Assembly (NCBI GenBank): GCA_052388135.1
Contig: JBQTIM010000134.1
Span: forward strand, 1-8,897
Source of the DNA: JBQTIM01 sp052388135
GTDB taxonomy: Bacteria > Elusimicrobiota > Elusimicrobia > FEN-1173
Length of the DNA: 8,897 bases
Direction: 5' to 3'
Shown: positions 6,702-8,897 of the stretch, one piece after another
How positions within the stretch are numbered: the first letter of the stretch is position 1
How the letters are laid out: every line of letters begins with the position of its first letter
Made by a program: the position numbers and the translations under genes
The notes under the pieces: model-generated
The model's input: only the letters and a program-made list of their open reading frames with translations
Told to the model about the DNA's origin: nothing
The model's database searches: none

Positions 6702-7342
6702 AGTCCTGGCGGATCACCTGCCTGGCGCTGGTCCTGGCCCTGGGGCCCGCCGCCCTGGCGTCGCGGCGCGGAGAGGTGCGGGTGACGGACCAGAGGCTGG
6801 ACTCCCTTCCCCGGCAACTCGGACCCTGGAGCGGCGAAGACCATCGCTTCGACGACAAGGTTTACAAGGCCCTCAACGCCGACGCCAACCTGCTGCGGAT
6901 GTACACCGGCGGCGGGGCCGACCTCTGGCTCTACATCGGCTATTACGGCACGGAAAAAGGCGGGCGCACGGGACACCTTCCCCGGCATTGCTATCCGGGC
7001 TCCGGCTGGGAGATCGAGCGCATGGGCAGGGAGACGGTGGCCGGCCCCGGCGGAGACCCCCGGCACGTGAACACCATCCTCGTGCGGCGCGGCGAGGAGC
7101 GGCGGCTGGCGCTTTATTGGATACACGCGGGCGGCGACCGCGTTCTGGACAGCGGCTGGCGCATGAACGTGACGCGCCTTTTCCGCCGCATCGCCGAGAA
7201 CCGCGACGACGGCGCCTTCGTGCGGATTTCCGGGCCCGTGGGGGCCGGCGGGGTGGCCGAGGCCACGGTCGCGCAGAAAGACCTCGCCGCCCGGCTCATG
7301 CGGACCCTGCCCGCCGCCTGGCCTGTGGAGAAAGAACTGTGA
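6698..7342 (+). CDS. epsI: EpsI family exosortase-associated protein, 214 aa
   Basis: EpsI proteins (exosortase C-terminal-domain/associated family) occur next to, or fused to, exosortases in EPS loci; their exact activity is not established. Seen: an N-terminal hydrophobic segment (about 6-21) that acts as a signal anchor or signal peptide; L-G-P-W-S-G (41-46), matching the early Leu-Gly-x-Trp motif; L-W-L-Y-I-G-Y-Y (76-83); the hallmark H-L-P-R-H-C-Y-P-G-S-G-W (93-104) with Cys98; then A-L-Y-W-I-H (138-143) and a late amphipathic region. The GTG at 6698 overlaps the exosortase stop in GTGA, with GGAAGG (6682-6687) 10 bases upstream. Length is normal for a free-standing EpsI. It most likely sits on the periplasmic side and works with the exosortase just upstream. 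Confidence 0.92.
   Translation: MKSWRITCLALVLALGPAALASRRGEVRVTDQRLDSLPRQLGPWSGEDHRFDDKVYKALNADANLLRMYTGGGADLWLYIGYYGTEKGGRTGHLPRHCYPGSGWEIERMGRETVAGPGGDPRHVNTILVRRGEERRLALYWIHAGGDRVLDSGWRMNVTRLFRRIAENRDDGAFVRISGPVGAGGVAEATVAQKDLAARLMRTLPAAWPVEKEL
7327..7341 (+). promoter_or_regulatory. Shine-Dalgarno and GTG start of the polysaccharide deacetylase
   Basis: GGAG at 7327-7330 lies 8 bases before GTG at 7339-7341, which forms GTGA with the EpsI stop. The alternative ATG at 7390, which would start the protein at the family-typical M-L-N-A-L-T, has no recognisable purine-rich site in front of it. This supports the upstream GTG. Confidence 0.55.
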
Positions 7343-8247
7343 GGACGAGCCCTTTGGAAATTCAAAATCGGCGCTCCGCCGGCGCGCCGATGCTCAACGC
7401 CCTCACCTTCGACGTGGAGGATTATTTCATGGCTTCGGCCTTCGAGCCCGTCGTGTCCAAGGCCGACTGGGAACGCCTGCCCGGCCGCGTGGCGGCCAAC
7501 ACGCGTAAAATCCTGGGGATGCTGGACGGATCCGGCTCGCGGGCGACGTTTTTCGTGGTGGGCTGGGTGGCGGAGAAACATCCGGATCTGGTGAAAGACA
7601 TCCAAGCGGGCGGCCACGAAGTGGCCTGCCACGGCTACCACCACCGCCTGATCTATGAGCAAGGGCCCGACGAGTTCCGCCGGGACCTGCGGCGCGCGAA
7701 GCAAGCGCTGGAATCGGCCGCGGGCCGGCCCGTGGAGGGCTATCGAGCGCCCAGCTTCTCCATCGTCGAAGAAACGCCCTGGGCCTGGAGCATCCTTCGG
7801 GAAGAGGGCTTCCTTTACGACGCCAGCGTTTTCCCCGCCCCCCACGCCCGCGGCGGCCTGGCCGGCGCGCCGGCCCATCCCCACCGCCGCGACGGCCTGG
7901 CCGAGTTCCCCATGAGCGTGGTGAGCTGGGCGGGCAAGAATTTCCCTTTTTCAGGAGGAGGCTATTTCCGCCTTCTCCCGTACGCCTTGATCCGGCGGGG
8001 CATCCAAGCCTGCAACCGGGCCGGGCGTCCCGCCATCCTCTATCTGCACCCCTGGGAGCTGGACCCCGGCCAGCCCCGTCTGCCCGCCGGACGCCTGGAT
8101 CGGTTCAAGCACTATTTGAATTTAAGCGGGACGGAAGGCAAGCTCCGCCGCGCGCTGGCGGACTTCCGCTTCGACACCGCGCGCAACGTCTTGACGGAAG
8201 GGTTGGGTCTTCTGGAAAGAGCTACAGTTTCGGCCGGACGACGGTAA
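7339..8247 (+). CDS. Polysaccharide deacetylase of the exosortase/PEP-CTERM EPS-locus type (NodB + DUF3473-like)
   Basis: A carbohydrate esterase 4-type metal-dependent deacetylase, predicted to remove N- or O-acetyl groups from the exopolysaccharide. Residues from GTG 7339: T-F-D25-V-E-D28-Y-F gives the catalytic/metal Asp motif; A-T-F-F-V-V-G-W (69-76); H98-G-Y-H-H102 gives the metal histidines; E-F-R-R-D-L-R (112-118); Y-R-A-P-S-F-S (135-141), the conserved Arg motif; and Y-L-H237-P-W-E-L-D-P (235-243), the late His motif typical of the subfamily known from PEP-CTERM EPS loci. No signal peptide is seen, as in relatives, so it may act in the cytoplasm on lipid-linked precursors or be exported by another route. 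It is 302 residues from the GTG, or 285 from the ATG at 7390, which matches the family's usual first residues; the coupled GTG is preferred for its ribosome binding site. Its 3' end overlaps the convergent peptidase gene. Confidence 0.93.
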   Translation: MRTSPLEIQNRRSAGAPMLNALTFDVEDYFMASAFEPVVSKADWERLPGRVAANTRKILGMLDGSGSRATFFVVGWVAEKHPDLVKDIQAGGHEVACHGYHHRLIYEQGPDEFRRDLRRAKQALESAAGRPVEGYRAPSFSIVEETPWAWSILREEGFLYDASVFPAPHARGGLAGAPAHPHRRDGLAEFPMSVVSWAGKNFPFSGGGYFRLLPYALIRRGIQACNRAGRPAILYLHPWELDPGQPRLPAGRLDRFKHYLNLSGTEGKLRRALADFRFDTARNVLTEGLGLLERATVSAGRR

Positions 8248-8897
8248 GAGGGTCTTTTTCCTTCCAGAGGGAGCCGCCGCGGTGCTCCTGCACGGCCAGG
8301 TGGACGTGGGGGGTCATGCCGGGATAATAAGACCCCAGGTCCATGACGCGGCCGATGAACTGGCCCTGGGTGACGTAGCCGTCCCGCACGTGCACGTCCA
8401 TGTGCAGCATGCGGATGCGGTGCGCGCGTCCGTTGATCACGCCGGTGATGACCGCGCCCCGATCGGCTCCGGCGCCCACCCGCTTCAATTCCCCGGACAC
8501 GGGCGCGCTCACCGACTGCCCCACCTTCCCGACATAATCAATGCCGCCGTGATGGTAGCGTTTATGGGATTTCGAAATCCGCGGCGCCTTGTAATCCCCC
8601 CGCCCCCAGTCGTCCCGCTCCCTCACCAAGCCGCCGGTGGGATTCAGGGCCATGGCTCCGCTCATGAAAGTTTTCACTCCGTCGAAGCGGATGTAAAGGG
8701 CCGAGAGCGGCGCCGACACCAGGCGCGGCGCGGTTCCCGTTCCCCCCCCGCCCGAGGGCGAAACCGCCGGCACGGCGGCCGCAGCCGGGACACCCCCCCC
8801 TTGGCGAGGCAAAAGGGAGACATCCCCGGCCTGGATGGGCAACAAACCGAGAATTAAACCGACGGAACACGCCAACCGCCGGCCGGACAGCGCCGTG
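8222..8897 (-). CDS. M23/LytM-type zinc metallopeptidase, N-terminus cut off by the window
   Basis: Predicted exported peptidoglycan (or surface-protein) endopeptidase of family M23. Numbering from the TTG at 8873-8875: metal ligands H109-G-G-I-D113 (HxxxD), H158 in M-L-H-M-D where relatives have the H-L-S region, and H190-V-H192 near the C-terminus, all in normal order and spacing. The surrounding Gly-rich beta core (S-A-P-V-S-G, 123-128; R-G-A-V-I, 139-143) also fits. The first 20 or so residues are hydrophobic after R-R, suggesting a signal peptide, and residues 25-55 are a Gly/Ala/Pro linker encoded over two G8 tracts. The frame stays open through the right edge, and no ATG or GTG start is visible in the window, so the true start is probably beyond 8897. 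The stop (TAG, 8222-8224) lies inside the deacetylase gene. It could process the cell wall for polymer export, or simply be a neighbouring gene. Confidence 0.88.
   Translation of the reverse strand, partial: TALSGRRLACSVGLILGLLPIQAGDVSLLPRQGGGVPAAAAVPAVSPSGGGGTGTAPRLVSAPLSALYIRFDGVKTFMSGAMALNPTGGLVRERDDWGRGDYKAPRISKSHKRYHHGGIDYVGKVGQSVSAPVSGELKRVGAGADRGAVITGVINGRAHRIRMLHMDVHVRDGYVTQGQFIGRVMDLGSYYPGMTPHVHLAVQEHRGGSLWKEKDPLTVVRPKL
8742..8800 (-). repeat. Two mononucleotide G8 tracts (C8 on the plus strand) in the peptidase linker
   Basis: Plus-strand C runs of eight at 8742-8749 and 8793-8800 read as G8 in the coding strand of the M23 gene, about 43 bases apart. They encode parts of Gly runs in the low-complexity linker between the signal peptide and the catalytic domain. 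Tracts of this length can slip during replication, and any gain or loss of one base would shift the frame ahead of the catalytic domain. Confidence 0.6.

Noticed and set aside
6988..7338. Upstream in-frame extension of the deacetylase through EpsI
   Set aside because: It overlaps conserved EpsI sequence and yields Arg-rich low-complexity residues; the coupled GTG at 7339 is a better start.
8282..8857. Plus-strand open frame opposite the M23 peptidase
   Set aside because: It is His/Arg/Val-rich with no domain, while the minus strand carries an ordered HxxxD and HxH metallopeptidase signature.
8867..8890. Possible lipobox (Leu-Ala-Cys) at the start of the peptidase
   Set aside because: The hydrophobic stretch follows the Cys instead of preceding it, so it does not fit a lipoprotein signal peptide.
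1..8897. CRISPR arrays, insertion sequences, tRNA genes, attachment sites
   Set aside because: No regularly spaced repeats, transposase motifs, terminal inverted repeats or cloverleaf-like segments were seen; nearly all of the window is densely coding.

Overview
The window looks like part of an exopolysaccharide (EPS) biosynthesis and export locus from a GC-rich Gram-negative-type bacterium. The best markers are an exosortase, an EpsI-family protein and a polysaccharide deacetylase of the type found in exosortase/PEP-CTERM EPS loci. These lie next to a Wzy/O-antigen-ligase-type membrane protein and several glycosyltransferases. No rRNA, tRNA or housekeeping gene fixes the taxon. High GC, Shine-Dalgarno-like sites before most starts, an outer-surface EPS theme and a secreted protein ending in a FlgD-like Ig domain would fit Myxococcota/Desulfobacterota, Acidobacteriota, Elusimicrobiota or similar phyla; this is inference only.

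Layout. Seven plus-strand genes run from the left edge to 8247 with almost no spacing: (1) the 3' part of a Wzy_C-type polymerase/ligase (1-802); (2) a 705-residue protein made of two GT4-type glycosyltransferase units head to tail (799-2916); (3) a membrane-anchored GT2 glycosyltransferase (2916-4055); (4) a secreted multidomain protein with an IPT/TIG-like start, a concanavalin-like jelly roll, an Ig-like unit and a FlgD-like C-terminus (4057-5736); (5) an exosortase with Cys-Arg-His motifs (5733-6701); (6) EpsI (6698-7342); (7) a NodB/DUF3473-type polysaccharide deacetylase (7339-8247). Start and stop codons overlap by 1-4 bases or are one base apart, so this reads as one translationally coupled operon that begins left of the window. 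A convergent minus-strand gene (8222 to the right edge) encodes an M23/LytM-type zinc endopeptidase and overlaps the deacetylase tail to tail by 26 bases. There is no gene-free stretch over 300 bases. The only candidate untranslated segment is about 120-150 bases before the exosortase, if that gene starts internally.

How the genes may work together (inference). The GT2 and the double GT4 protein would build the repeat unit on a lipid carrier at the cytoplasmic face. The Wzy-type protein would polymerise or ligate it in the periplasm. The deacetylase would modify the polymer. Exosortase and EpsI would process surface proteins that are anchored or released together with the polysaccharide. Gene 4 is a plausible polysaccharide-binding or polysaccharide-modifying surface protein. 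It has no PEP-CTERM-like tail, so the exosortase substrate must lie elsewhere or be of another kind.

Points most worth a second look are the GT4-GT4 fusion at an A6 tract, gene 4 inside the exosortase operon, the odd N-terminal extension of the exosortase, two G8 tracts in the peptidase gene, and the overlapping convergent gene ends.
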